From the NCBI RefSeq assembly GCF_003352045.1, contig NZ_CP025815.1:558001-622000 (forward strand): a DNA stretch of 64,000 nucleotides, written 5' to 3'. The notes beneath the pieces are model-generated. The model had not been told where the DNA came from. It did no database searches and was given only the letters and a program-made list of their open reading frames with translations. Positions within the stretch are counted from its first letter, which is position 1. Each line of letters opens with the position of its first letter. The position numbers and the translations under genes were made by a program. Shown here one piece after another: positions 26,106 to 34,311 of the stretch. This DNA comes from Sulfitobacter sp. JL08 (GTDB lineage Bacteria; Pseudomonadota; Alphaproteobacteria; Rhodobacterales; Rhodobacteraceae).

Positions 26106-26130
26106 AACACAGAGCGGGGGTGAAAGTTTC
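26106..26130 (-). promoter_or_regulatory. Possible degenerate EcfG-like promoter
   Basis: Minus strand GAAAC-N16-TGTT, one mismatch in each element against GGAAC/CGTT, about 58 bases before the PRC-barrel start. The position is right but the match is imperfect. Confidence 0.3.
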
Positions 26131-26227
26131 TGGATTCAGGAAAAAAAGCGGGAGGCCGGCATTGCCTGTTTTGATCCTCCCCCTTTGAAGTGGTCCGCCC
26201 CTATAGTTAGGAAACGGAGGATCAAAG

Positions 26228-26506
26228 ATGGGAATCAAGCGACACAAGCCGGAAGAGATTGTCACGAAGCTACGGCAGGTTGAGGTGCTATGTGGCCAAG
26301 GGATGCCGCGTGTTGATGCTATCCGCCAGGTGCAGATAGCAGAGCAGACATTTTATCGCTGGCGCAAGCAATATGGCGGAATGGGAACGGACCAACTGAA
26401 GGAACTCAAACGTCTTCAGAAGGAGAATGATCGGCTGCGTCGCGCCGTGTCCGATCTGACGCTGGACAAGCTCATCCTGTCTGAGGCTGCACGGGGAAAC
26501 TACTGA
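26228..26506 (+). CDS. IS3-family transposase OrfA
   Basis: 92 residues: helix-turn-helix (KPEEIVTKLRQVEVLCGQGM, then FYRWRKQYGG) followed by the leucine-zipper LKRLQKENDRLRRAVSDLTLDKLIL. Complete. In IS3 elements OrfA joins OrfB by a -1 frameshift; here OrfB is broken, so no active transposase is expected. Confidence 0.9.
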   Translation: MGIKRHKPEEIVTKLRQVEVLCGQGMPRVDAIRQVQIAEQTFYRWRKQYGGMGTDQLKELKRLQKENDRLRRAVSDLTLDKLILSEAARGNY

Positions 26507-27337
26507 GCCCTTCGCGTCGTCGTGCCTGCATTGAACATGTGCGAAGTCAGTTCGACATCTCAGAGCGGCGGGCCTGCCGAGTGTTGCGTCAAAATCGTTC
26601 GACGCAGCGCAAGGCTCCGAGGGGCCGTGCCGATGAAGACCGGCTGGTTGCCGACATGATCGAGCTGATCCGCCGGTATGGTCGATACCAGCCTTGCTGA
26701 GGGATGCAGGCTGGTTGGTGAACGACAAGCGGGTCGAACGCCTGTGGCGACGTGAAGGGCTCAAAGTGCCGATGAAACAACCGAAGAAAGGGCGACTCTG
26801 GCTGAACGATGGCTCGTGTGTTCGGCTGCGGCCGGAGTATCGTGACCATGTCTGGTCATATGACTTCGTCCATCACAGAACTGATGATGGGAAGGCGTTT
26901 AGAACCCTGAACATTCTGGACGAACACAGCAGGGAGTGCCTTGCGATCCGGGTGAACCGCAAGCTGAACTCGGCCGAGGTGATCGACGCCCTGACCGACC
27001 TGTTCATCCTGCGGGGCATTCCTGCCTACATTCGGTCAGATACCGGCCCGAGTTCATTGCTCAGGCCGTCCGAGACTGGATTACAGCCGTCGGGGCCAAG
27101 ACCGCCTACATCGAGCCGGGGTCGCCCTGGGAGAACGGATATTGCGAAAGCTTCAACGCAAGGCTCCGGGATGAGCTGTTGAATGGTGAGGTCATCTACT
27201 CGCTTCGCGAAGCACAAATCCTGATCGAACAATGGAGGAAACACTACAACACCAAACGACCACATAGTGCTTTGGGCGACCGCCCACCGGCTCCGGAAAC
27301 CATCGTTCCGATGGCAACCAGACCAATCATGCACTAA
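26505..27337 (+). pseudogene. IS3-family transposase OrfB, disrupted
   Basis: The frame reads from SPSRRRACIEHV through the DDE integrase domain to PIVPMATRPIMH-like sequence, but is broken at least twice. Near 26690 the motif RYGRYGYRRIAALLRDAG is missing about 16 bases after RYGRY, which shifts the frame into a stop. Near 27049 one base is missing in the SDTGPEF motif, so SDTGP continues in one frame and EFIAQAVRDW in another. The catalytic D-D-E residues lie on different frames, so the enzyme is dead. Confidence 0.85.
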
Positions 27338-27364
27338 CATTCAAACTGGACCACTCAAATGGGG

Positions 27365-27931
27365 CCGATCAGCCTGAGCTTCGGCCTGACTTGCCTGAGT
27401 CGATGCCTTGGTTTGGGCCAGCGTTGCCTCGCGCACACGCAGGTTTGCGCGCGCCGACGCCACCGCACTTTGCAACTGCGGCAGGTTGTCCTGAACGGCC
27501 AGAACATCGCCCGCCTCGACCTTGTCACCGATCGCGACGCGGACCTCGGCGATGCGGGCGTCACCAGCACCTGATGGGGTCGCCACGCTGATGACATCGC
27601 CGAAGGGGATGATGCGGCCCAAAGCCACAACATCACCTTCACTGACGACTGCGATCTGTTCCTGTGCAGTCACTTTCTGAATGGCAATAGCGATGGGCGT
27701 GTCGGTTCCGGCGCCGGGTTGCAGACCAGTCGCATGAAAGAATGCCCGCAGGCCCGGCGGCTGGAAATACATCCCGATGACGGCGCCGGTGAACAGTGTC
27801 AGCAGAAACAGGGGAATCAAAAGCAGCCGCATGCGGCCGCTTGACTTGGGCGCCTAGGAAGGGGCGGGCTTGGCAATCCCGTTGTCCGACAACGGCAAGG
27901 ATTGCGATTGTTCGTCGTTAGGTGCAGGCAT
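27365..27931 (-). pseudogene. HlyD-type membrane-fusion protein, IS-truncated and with an internal stop
   Basis: The 5' part of an HlyD/DevB-like adaptor: membrane helix LLLIPLFLLTLFTGAVIGMYF, then a biotinyl-lipoyl-like region (VVALGRIIPFG, VAIGDKVEAGDVLAVQDN) and the start of the coiled coil. It ends at the IS right end, so most of the coiled coil and the beta-barrel are absent. An in-frame ATG at 27931 gives an N-terminus of 25 codons, followed by a TAG, then continues in frame to the ATG at 27832. This suggests a nonsense change in addition to the IS truncation. The partner ABC permease/ATPase genes are missing. Confidence 0.75.
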
Positions 27932-28529
27932 CTTTTCTGTTCTTCTTGTAAAGATATAAGACTTCAGAACAGCGTCTTTTTAGTGGATCAATTTCGCAAT
28001 GGCCACTGACGCCGATCATCTGTTTCATCTGGATGTATTGGGCTTTTCGTCGTGTCGAGAATTATGCTTGGTCCTGTTCCGCGCGGTTTCCTACCACATA
28101 AGGACATCCGGTGAATTGGGTTGGATCAAAACGAACCGGCGCGCGGTGGGCTGGATAATCTTGCCGCTCTGATCAGTGGTAAAATGACACCCCTTCAAGA
28201 GACTGCTGTTCCTGGCCCGTGACGGTACCGCTGCCGGTCATGATGATGGGTATAGATTCGGTACCTGCCGGTGTTGTCGGACCGGTCGCAGGTGCGTGGC
28301 AGGGGTGAAGACGCAGAAACAACTGTCGGGTATGTCTCGCCGGCACGCATTCGAGCACATCGAAAAATGTGGGAATAAAATTATGTAAAACAGTGAATTG
28401 TAGGTAGTTAGCTCGCAGGGTTTCGCAGTTTTGATGTTCGTACCTCAACAATTCCTTGACTTGATGTACGTAGCTCATTTAGCGTTTTGACAGGGCGCAC
28501 TGGAGATGTGTCCGGTTAGGGAGGAACTT
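27932..28529. other. ~600-base stretch without a supported gene
   Basis: Short open frames exist on both strands (for example 58 codons from an ATG at 27999, and 101 codons on the minus strand at 28173-28478), but none has a ribosome site plus a recognisable family. The right end (about 28440-28529) should hold the promoter of the sugar operon; a TTGACT hexamer at about 28453 is a candidate -35. The stretch may be leftover sequence from the deletion that removed the rest of the HlyD locus. Confidence 0.4.
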
Positions 28530-29849
28530 ATGAAGAATCTGAACGCAGCCGCCGTCGGCGCGGCGCTGATGTGTTCTGTGAGCGTGCCCACGATGGCTGC
28601 CGCAGAAGATTTGACACTGTGCTGGGCCGCATGGGATCCGGCCAACGCGTTGGTTGAACTCAGCAAGGAATTCGAGGCGCAATCCGGTCACAGCATGAAC
28701 TTTGAGTTCATTCCCTGGCCCAACTTCGCCGACCGGATGCTGAACGAACTCAACTCTGGCGGCAAGCTTTGTGATCTGCTGATCGGCGACAGCCAGTGGA
28801 TCGGCGGCGGGGCCGAGAACGGCCACTACGTCAAGCTGAACGACTTTTTCGATGCAGAAGGCATCAGCATGGACGATTTCGCGCCTGCGACTGTCTATGC
28901 CTATTCCACGTGGCCCAAGGGCACACCGAACTACTACGCGCTGCCAGCCATGGGCGACGCAAACGGCTGGTTCTATCGAAAGGACTGGTTCGCCCGCGAG
29001 GATATTCAGGCAGCCTACAAAGAGGCCACTGGCCAGGATCTGCGCGAGCCGGAATCCCAAAAGGAAATGCTGCAAATCGCACAATTCTTTCAGGGCCGCG
29101 AAATTGACGGCAAGACCGTCTACGGCGCCGCGATCTTTACCGAACGCGGGTCCGAAGGGATTACCATGGGCGTGACATCTGCGCTGTATCCGTGGGGCTT
29201 CAAATACGAAAACACCCCCGGTTCCTACGATATGGAAGGCGCTGTAAACTCGCCCGAAGCGGTCGAAGCGTTGGAATTCTATAAAGAATTCTACGAAACT
29301 GCTACACCGCCGGGCTACACGAACTCGTATATGGGTGAAAGCCTGGATGCGTTCAAATCCGGTCAGGTCGCGATGGCGATGAACTGGTTTGCGTTCTTCC
29401 CCGGTCTTTATGCCGATCCCAATACCGGTGGCGACAAGATCGACTTTTTCGTGAACCCGCCACAAAACCAGGAAGGTTCGACACTGGGCGGGCAGGGGAT
29501 TTCCGTGGTGGCCTATTCTGACAAACAGGATGCGGCGCTGGAATACATCAAGTGGTTTGCGAACCCGGACGTTCAGGCCAAATGGTGGGAACTGGGCGGG
29601 TACTCTGCGCATAATTCGGTGCTGAACGATCCCGGTTTTGTCGACAGTCAACCGTTCGCGGGTGATTTCCTGACAGCGATGGGCGCCGTACAGGACTTTT
29701 GGCAGGAACCGGCATATGCCGAACTGCTTCTGGCGATGCAAAAGCGGATCCATGACTATGTCGTGGCCGATCAGGGTACCGCACAGGAAGCGCTTGATAT
29801 GCTGATCGAAGACTGGACCGAAGTCTTTGAAGACGAAGGCAAACTCTAA
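28530..29849 (+). CDS. ABC sugar transporter periplasmic binding protein (CUT1 family)
   Basis: 439 residues from the ATG at 28530, which has AGGGAGGAA upstream. Signal peptide NAAAVGAALMCSVSVPTMAAAE, then a family 1 solute-binding protein: LSKEFEAQSGHSMNFEFIPWPNF, LLIGDSQWIGGG, and near the end YIKWFANPDVQAKWWELGGYSA. It is related to the sorbitol/trehalose-type binding proteins (SmoE/ThuE) by general pattern, but the substrate is not known. It leads a transporter with two permeases, one small membrane protein and two ATPases. Confidence 0.88.
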   Translation: MKNLNAAAVGAALMCSVSVPTMAAAEDLTLCWAAWDPANALVELSKEFEAQSGHSMNFEFIPWPNFADRMLNELNSGGKLCDLLIGDSQWIGGGAENGHYVKLNDFFDAEGISMDDFAPATVYAYSTWPKGTPNYYALPAMGDANGWFYRKDWFAREDIQAAYKEATGQDLREPESQKEMLQIAQFFQGREIDGKTVYGAAIFTERGSEGITMGVTSALYPWGFKYENTPGSYDMEGAVNSPEAVEALEFYKEFYETATPPGYTNSYMGESLDAFKSGQVAMAMNWFAFFPGLYADPNTGGDKIDFFVNPPQNQEGSTLGGQGISVVAYSDKQDAALEYIKWFANPDVQAKWWELGGYSAHNSVLNDPGFVDSQPFAGDFLTAMGAVQDFWQEPAYAELLLAMQKRIHDYVVADQGTAQEALDMLIEDWTEVFEDEGKL

Positions 29850-29859
29850 AACCAATACC

Positions 29860-29923
29860 GTGGGGCGGGACGCGCCCGCCCCACACCAAACTGCAAACGG
29901 CCGGGCGGGTGCCATCCCGCCGG
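29860..29923 (+). other. Tandem intercistronic stem-loops between binding-protein and permease genes
   Basis: GTGGGGCGGG (29860-29869) pairs perfectly with CCCGCCCCAC (29875-29884) around a 5-base loop. A second GC-rich hairpin (GGCGGG/CCCGCC, about 29903-29921) follows. No T-run follows either, so they are not simple terminators. Such hairpins after a binding-protein gene usually stabilise the upstream mRNA and give more binding protein than permease. Confidence 0.65.
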
Positions 29924-29944
29924 TCGACAGGATTGCTTTACCCG

Positions 29945-30892
29945 ATGACAGACAGCCCCCTTACCAAAGCTGCGACCGCAACGCCCCCGCGCGTGGCCCG
30001 CAAGATTCGCGGCCTGTCTGACCGGGCCATTGCCTGGATATTTGTGGCCCCCACGATTTTCCTGTTGCTGGCCATCAACATCTTTCCATTGATCTGGACG
30101 ATCCAGCTTAGCTTTACCAACTATAAGGCGAACCGCTTGACGCGCGAGCCGGAGTTCATCGGACTGCGCAATTATGAACGGATCCTGAACGATTCAGACA
30201 TCTGGCTGAACATGCAGGCGACGGCGCATTTTCTGTTCTGGACGATCTTTTTTCAGGTGCTGATCGGTTTCACACTGGCATGGCTGATCAACAAGAAATT
30301 CAAGGGCAATGATCTTTGGACGACGATCATCGTTTTGCCGATGATGCTGTCGCCTGCCGTCGTCGGGAATTTCTGGAAATTTCTGTATCAGCCGCAAATC
30401 GGGCTTTTCAACTACATCGTGGCGTTTTTCACAGGTAAGGAACCGTCCAGCTTTGAAATGCTGGGGTCTGTTCAACTTGCCCCGTGGTCCATCGTGATCG
30501 TGGATACATGGATGTGGACGCCGTTTGTGATGCTGATCTGTCTTGCCGGTCTGCGATCCATCCCAGATTACATCTACGAGGCCGCCGAAGTTGATCGGGC
30601 GTCGAAACTGCGGCAGTTTTTTACCATCACAATCCCCATGGTGCTGCCGTTCCTGATGTTGGCGGTCCTGTTCAGAGGCATCGAAAATTTCAAGATGTTC
30701 GATCTGGTTGTGCAGCTTACTGGCGGCGGGCCCGGTTCAACGACGGAACTGACGTCGATCAACCTCAAACGCGAGGCATTCGAGAAATGGCGAACGGGCT
30801 ATGCCTCGGCCTATGCAATCATTCTGTTTGTTACGGTGTTCGGACTGGCCAGTATCTACGTCAAGGCGCTGAACAAGGTGAAGGAGCGGTGA
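29945..30892 (+). CDS. ABC sugar transporter permease 1 (CUT1)
   Basis: About 315 residues from the ATG at 29945; a GTG at 29909 would add 12 residues inside the hairpin region and is less likely. Six membrane segments; the EAA loop is YEAAEVDRASKLRQFFTITIPMVLP. It is the MalF-type partner. The end of the gene is followed after 85 bases by the second permease. Confidence 0.87.
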   Translation: MTDSPLTKAATATPPRVARKIRGLSDRAIAWIFVAPTIFLLLAINIFPLIWTIQLSFTNYKANRLTREPEFIGLRNYERILNDSDIWLNMQATAHFLFWTIFFQVLIGFTLAWLINKKFKGNDLWTTIIVLPMMLSPAVVGNFWKFLYQPQIGLFNYIVAFFTGKEPSSFEMLGSVQLAPWSIVIVDTWMWTPFVMLICLAGLRSIPDYIYEAAEVDRASKLRQFFTITIPMVLPFLMLAVLFRGIENFKMFDLVVQLTGGGPGSTTELTSINLKREAFEKWRTGYASAYAIILFVTVFGLASIYVKALNKVKER

Positions 30893-30977
30893 TGCACTGG
30901 TTAATCTTCACATCCACGGCGACCCGCAGCGATCAGGTGGCTTCCACTTTGTCCCGCTCAGGAACTCGGAGCGTGTC

Positions 30978-31916
30978 ATGAGCAGCTTTTCCGTCACCGA
31001 ACCGTCAAAACGCTCCAAATGGCTGGCCGGGTCACTGGTGATCCTCTATGCGCTGGTCACAATGTTGCCGCTGGCCTGGATCATGTTGACCGGGTTTAAA
31101 TCACCCGCTGACGCGATCAGTTATCCCCCCAAAATGGTGTTTGAACCTACGCTGGAAGGGTATGTAAACCTGTTCACCACCCGAACACGGCAAACGCAGG
31201 ACTTTCTGGCCAACAACCCCCCGGAAAACTGGGCAGACGAAATTGTGCGCCAGTACGACATGGTGATCGTCGGGCCCTCGAAATTCGGAGAGCGGTTCAT
31301 GAACTCGGTTATTATCGGGTTTGGCTCGACGTTTCTGTCGGTTTTTCTGGGCACGCTGGCGGCTTATGCGTTCAGCCGGTTCAAAATTCCGCTGGCTGAT
31401 GATCTGCTGTTCTTCATCCTGAGTACGCGCATGATGCCCCCCATCGCGGTCGCGATCCCGATTTTCCTAATGTATCGAAATATCGGCCTGTCAGACACGC
31501 ATCTGGGTATGATCCTGCTTTATACAGCAGTGAACATCTCGCTTGCGGTCTGGTTGCTGAAAGGATTCATCGATGAAATCCCGCGCGAGTATGAAGAGGC
31601 CGCGCTGATCGATGGGTACACACGGTTTCAGGCCTTTTACAAAGTCGTCCTGCCACAAGCCGCCACCGGCATCGCGTCAACGGCGATTTTCTGTCTGATT
31701 TTTGCGTGGAACGAATATGCATTTGCGGTCTTGCTGACCTCGGCAACGGCGCAGACCGCGCCGCCCTTTATCCCGACGATTATCGGCGTTGGCGGGCTTG
31801 ACTGGCCGGCGGTCGCCGCAGGGGCCACAATTTTCCTGCTGCCGGTGATGATCTTTACCATCCTGTTGCGCAAACATTTGCTGCGCGGGATCACATTCGG
31901 GGCGGTGCGCAAATGA
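30978..31916 (+). CDS. ABC sugar transporter permease 2 (CUT1)
   Basis: 312 residues, about six membrane segments. The EAA loop is YEEAALIDGYTRFQAFYKVVLPQ. A periplasmic insertion between the first two helices is long (about residues 55-110, FTTRTRQTQDFLANNPPENWADE), as in other alphaproteobacterial MalG-like permeases for polyols and sugars. Confidence 0.87.
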   Translation: MSSFSVTEPSKRSKWLAGSLVILYALVTMLPLAWIMLTGFKSPADAISYPPKMVFEPTLEGYVNLFTTRTRQTQDFLANNPPENWADEIVRQYDMVIVGPSKFGERFMNSVIIGFGSTFLSVFLGTLAAYAFSRFKIPLADDLLFFILSTRMMPPIAVAIPIFLMYRNIGLSDTHLGMILLYTAVNISLAVWLLKGFIDEIPREYEEAALIDGYTRFQAFYKVVLPQAATGIASTAIFCLIFAWNEYAFAVLLTSATAQTAPPFIPTIIGVGGLDWPAVAAGATIFLLPVMIFTILLRKHLLRGITFGAVRK

Positions 31917-32016
31917 TCCTGTCCGCCCCACTTCCCTACGCGGTTTATGCCATAGCCCTGAATGCCACGCACGTCGCAAGCTTGCGCAAGCCTACCCGCC
32001 ATACAGGAGCATCAAT

Positions 32017-32205
32017 ATGACGTGGTTCATCAACGGACTTTTGCGGTTCCGCCGGGGACCGTGGGAAATGCTGGCGACCATCATCATCAGCCTTGGGGTC
32101 TTTATGCTGATGCAACCCTTCGTCATGTGGGCGTTCACCTATTCATTCATCACAACGCTTGTCGGCACGGTGATGTTCATCATCGTTTCGCATTTTCCGG
32201 AGTAA
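32017..32205 (+). CDS. Small membrane protein inside the sugar ABC operon
   Basis: 62 residues. A basic N-terminus (FINGLLRFRRGPWEM) is followed by two hydrophobic segments (LATIIISLGVFMLMQPF and SFITTLVGTVMFIIVSHF). It lies between the permeases and the ATPases, with a stop 4 bases before the first ATPase start, so it is very likely translated as part of the transporter operon. Similar small proteins occur at this position in related rhizobial and roseobacter operons; function is unknown. An accessory subunit of the transporter is the simplest idea. Confidence 0.7.
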   Translation: MTWFINGLLRFRRGPWEMLATIIISLGVFMLMQPFVMWAFTYSFITTLVGTVMFIIVSHFPE

Positions 32206-32209
32206 TCCC

Positions 32210-33307
32210 TTGGCTCAGATCGTCATCAAAAACGTGCGCAAGGAATTCGGCGATTTCGTTGCGGTCAAGGAAAGCTCCTTCACGATCGAAGATGGTGAGT
32301 TTTTCATGCTGCTTGGCCCGTCGGGCTGTGGCAAGACCACCACGCTGCGTATGATTGCCGGGCTGGAACTGCCGACTTCGGGCGAGATTTTTCTGGACGG
32401 AGAAGAGATCGGCCAGCGCCCGCCATCGCAACGTGACATCGCATTCGTGTTCCAGATGTTTGCGCTTTATCCGCATCTGAACGTATACAAGAACCTAAGC
32501 TATCCTTTGGTCAGTCAGGGCATGCCACGCGCACAAGTGCGTGCCAAGGTTGACGAGGTCGCGGGAATTCTGGGCATCCGCGACATTCTAAAAAAACCGG
32601 TTGGCGGTCTGTCGGGCGGGGATCGCCAGCGTGTGGCGCTGGGGCGTGCGATTGTGCGGGAACCCAAAGCGTTCATGATGGATGAACCATTGGGCGCACT
32701 GGATGCCGAGTTTCGTGAACACATGGCCGAAGAGTTGCGTGCGTTGCATGACCGGATGGGGGCAACAACTGTATACGTGACCCATGATCAGCTGGAAGCA
32801 ATGCAGATGGGCGACAAGATTGTCGTGATGAACAATGCGGTCGTCGAACAATTCGGCACGCCGCAGGAAATCTACGATAAACCGGCCACCAGGTTCGTTG
32901 CCGATTTCATCGGCTCTCCGTCTATGAACTTTCTGGAATTTTCGGGTTCCTATGGCATTGGTGCAACCTCGGTCGCTTTGGATGGCGAAGAAATGGGCGT
33001 GCCGGCGTTACGCGAGCCGGCCCAAGGTGATCTGACATTCGGCGTGCGCCCCGAACACATCCGGTTGTCCAGCGAAGGCGGCTACCGCGCCAAGGTGATT
33101 GCAACCGAATATCTGGGCACGACGCAGATCGTCACTCTGACCACGCGCAACGGCGATATAAAGGCGCGCATCGGATCAGAGCAGCCTGCGACCGTGGGCG
33201 AAACTGTCGGGTTAAGTTTTCTGGATCACACGATTACGCTTTTTGATCGCGCATCCGGTCGGGCCCTGCGCTCTGCCCTGAACGAAGGGGTGCTGGCCAA
33301 TGGCTGA
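32210..33307 (+). CDS. ABC sugar transporter ATPase 1 (MalK/UgpC-like)
   Basis: 365 residues from a TTG start at 32210 with CCGGAG upstream. Walker A GPSGCGKTT, signature LSGGDRQR, Walker B AFMMDEPLGALD, and the switch His in YVTHDQLEAMQ. A C-terminal TOBE-type regulatory domain (about 240-360) contains FGVRPEHIRLS. It overlaps the second ATPase by 8 bases. Two distinct ATPases suggest a heterodimeric motor. Confidence 0.9.
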   Translation: MAQIVIKNVRKEFGDFVAVKESSFTIEDGEFFMLLGPSGCGKTTTLRMIAGLELPTSGEIFLDGEEIGQRPPSQRDIAFVFQMFALYPHLNVYKNLSYPLVSQGMPRAQVRAKVDEVAGILGIRDILKKPVGGLSGGDRQRVALGRAIVREPKAFMMDEPLGALDAEFREHMAEELRALHDRMGATTVYVTHDQLEAMQMGDKIVVMNNAVVEQFGTPQEIYDKPATRFVADFIGSPSMNFLEFSGSYGIGATSVALDGEEMGVPALREPAQGDLTFGVRPEHIRLSSEGGYRAKVIATEYLGTTQIVTLTTRNGDIKARIGSEQPATVGETVGLSFLDHTITLFDRASGRALRSALNEGVLANG

Positions 33308-34298
33308 AGTCGAACTGGAAAACGTCTCGAAGTCCTTTGGTTCGACCAAAGCTGTCACCGACATGAACCTGACAGTGCCGGACGGATCTTTTGTTGTGTT
33401 GCTGGGGCCGACCGGGGCGGGAAAAACAACCACCTTGCGCCTGATCGCGGGGCTGGAAAAATGCGACGCGGGCAACATCCGCATCGGCGGGCGCCGCGTG
33501 AATTCCGAAACGCCCGCACAGCGCGATGTGGCGATGGTGTTTCAGCAGTATTCACTTTATCCGCATCTGACAGTGCGCGAAAATCTGGCGTTCCCATTGC
33601 GGTCCCCGATCCTGAAGACACCCGAAGCCGAAATTACCCGCAAAGTGCAGGAAGTGGCCGAAGTGCTGCACATCCCTCACAAGCTGGACAACAAGGCGAC
33701 TGAACTGTCGGGGGGCGAAATGCAGCGCGTTTCGATCGGGCGCGCACTTGTGCGTGACCCTGCGATATACCTGATGGACGAGCCGCTGAGTTCACTGGAT
33801 GCCAAATTGCGGGCCGATCTGCGGATCGAATTGAAACGCATTCATGCCGAGCTTGCCTCGACCCTTCTGTATGTCACCCACGATCAGATCGAAGCGATGA
33901 CAATGGCCACCCATGTGGGCGTATTGAACGAAGGTCTTCTGGTTCAGTTCGGAACCCCCCGCGAAATTTACGAGAACCCCAACACAGCCTATGTGGCCGC
34001 CCGTCTGGGCCAGCCCCGGATCAATTTGTTGCCGGTGGGGCTGTTTGGGGAAAAAGCCCCGCCGGGCGCGCATCAGGTCGGATTGCGCCCCGAAAACATC
34101 CGGCACGGTGACGGGCGCGACGCCACCGTTGTGCGGGTTGAGCATCTGGGCGATCAGACCCGCCTGCACCTGAAGCTGAATGATCACGATGTGACCACGC
34201 TGACAGATCCGCATTCGACACTGGTGCCGGGCGAAACCATTCAGATTGCGCCCCAGAATCCGCTTTTCTTTGACGCCCGGGGCGCGCGCATAACCTGA
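33300..34298 (+). CDS. ABC sugar transporter ATPase 2 (MalK-like)
   Basis: 332 residues. Walker A GPTGAGKTT, signature LSGGEMQR, Walker B IYLMDEPLSSLD, and YVTHDQIEAMT. The C-terminal regulatory domain is shorter than in the first ATPase (about 90 residues after the NBD). Its start overlaps the previous stop. It is followed after 13 bases by the kinase gene. Confidence 0.9.
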   Translation: MAEVELENVSKSFGSTKAVTDMNLTVPDGSFVVLLGPTGAGKTTTLRLIAGLEKCDAGNIRIGGRRVNSETPAQRDVAMVFQQYSLYPHLTVRENLAFPLRSPILKTPEAEITRKVQEVAEVLHIPHKLDNKATELSGGEMQRVSIGRALVRDPAIYLMDEPLSSLDAKLRADLRIELKRIHAELASTLLYVTHDQIEAMTMATHVGVLNEGLLVQFGTPREIYENPNTAYVAARLGQPRINLLPVGLFGEKAPPGAHQVGLRPENIRHGDGRDATVVRVEHLGDQTRLHLKLNDHDVTTLTDPHSTLVPGETIQIAPQNPLFFDARGARIT

Positions 34299-34311
34299 GA
34301 AAGGATATCAT

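Larger units (their letters stand above)
26180..27364 (+). mobile_element. Degenerate IS3-family insertion sequence
   Basis: The two ends are 17-base imperfect inverted repeats (26180-26196 and 27348-27364; 14 of 17 positions match, both containing GTGGTCC). Inside are an intact orfA and a broken orfB of the IS3 type. The total length of about 1.19 kb is normal for the family. No clear target duplication was found at the ends. The right end lies directly in a HlyD-type gene whose other half is not on the left side, so a deletion accompanied or followed insertion. A fragment of a related orfA is at 46870-47075. Confidence 0.85.

Noticed and set aside
27879-27895. Perfect palindrome CCGTTGTC-C-GACAACGG upstream of the HlyD-type ATG at 27832, which looks like a TetR-type operator
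   Set aside because: The frame from the ATG at 27931 runs through it as the N-terminus of the broken HlyD gene, so it is more likely coding sequence than an operator; no regulator gene is left nearby.
28173-28478. Minus-strand open frame of 101 codons
   Set aside because: No ribosome site, no recognisable motif or family; the residue composition is not that of a clear protein. Kept only as a note in the gene-free stretch.
28479-29915. Long minus-strand open frame (478 codons) opposite the sugar-binding-protein gene
   Set aside because: It is the shadow of the GC-rich codon pattern of the real gene on the plus strand, with His/Arg/Gln-rich nonsense composition.
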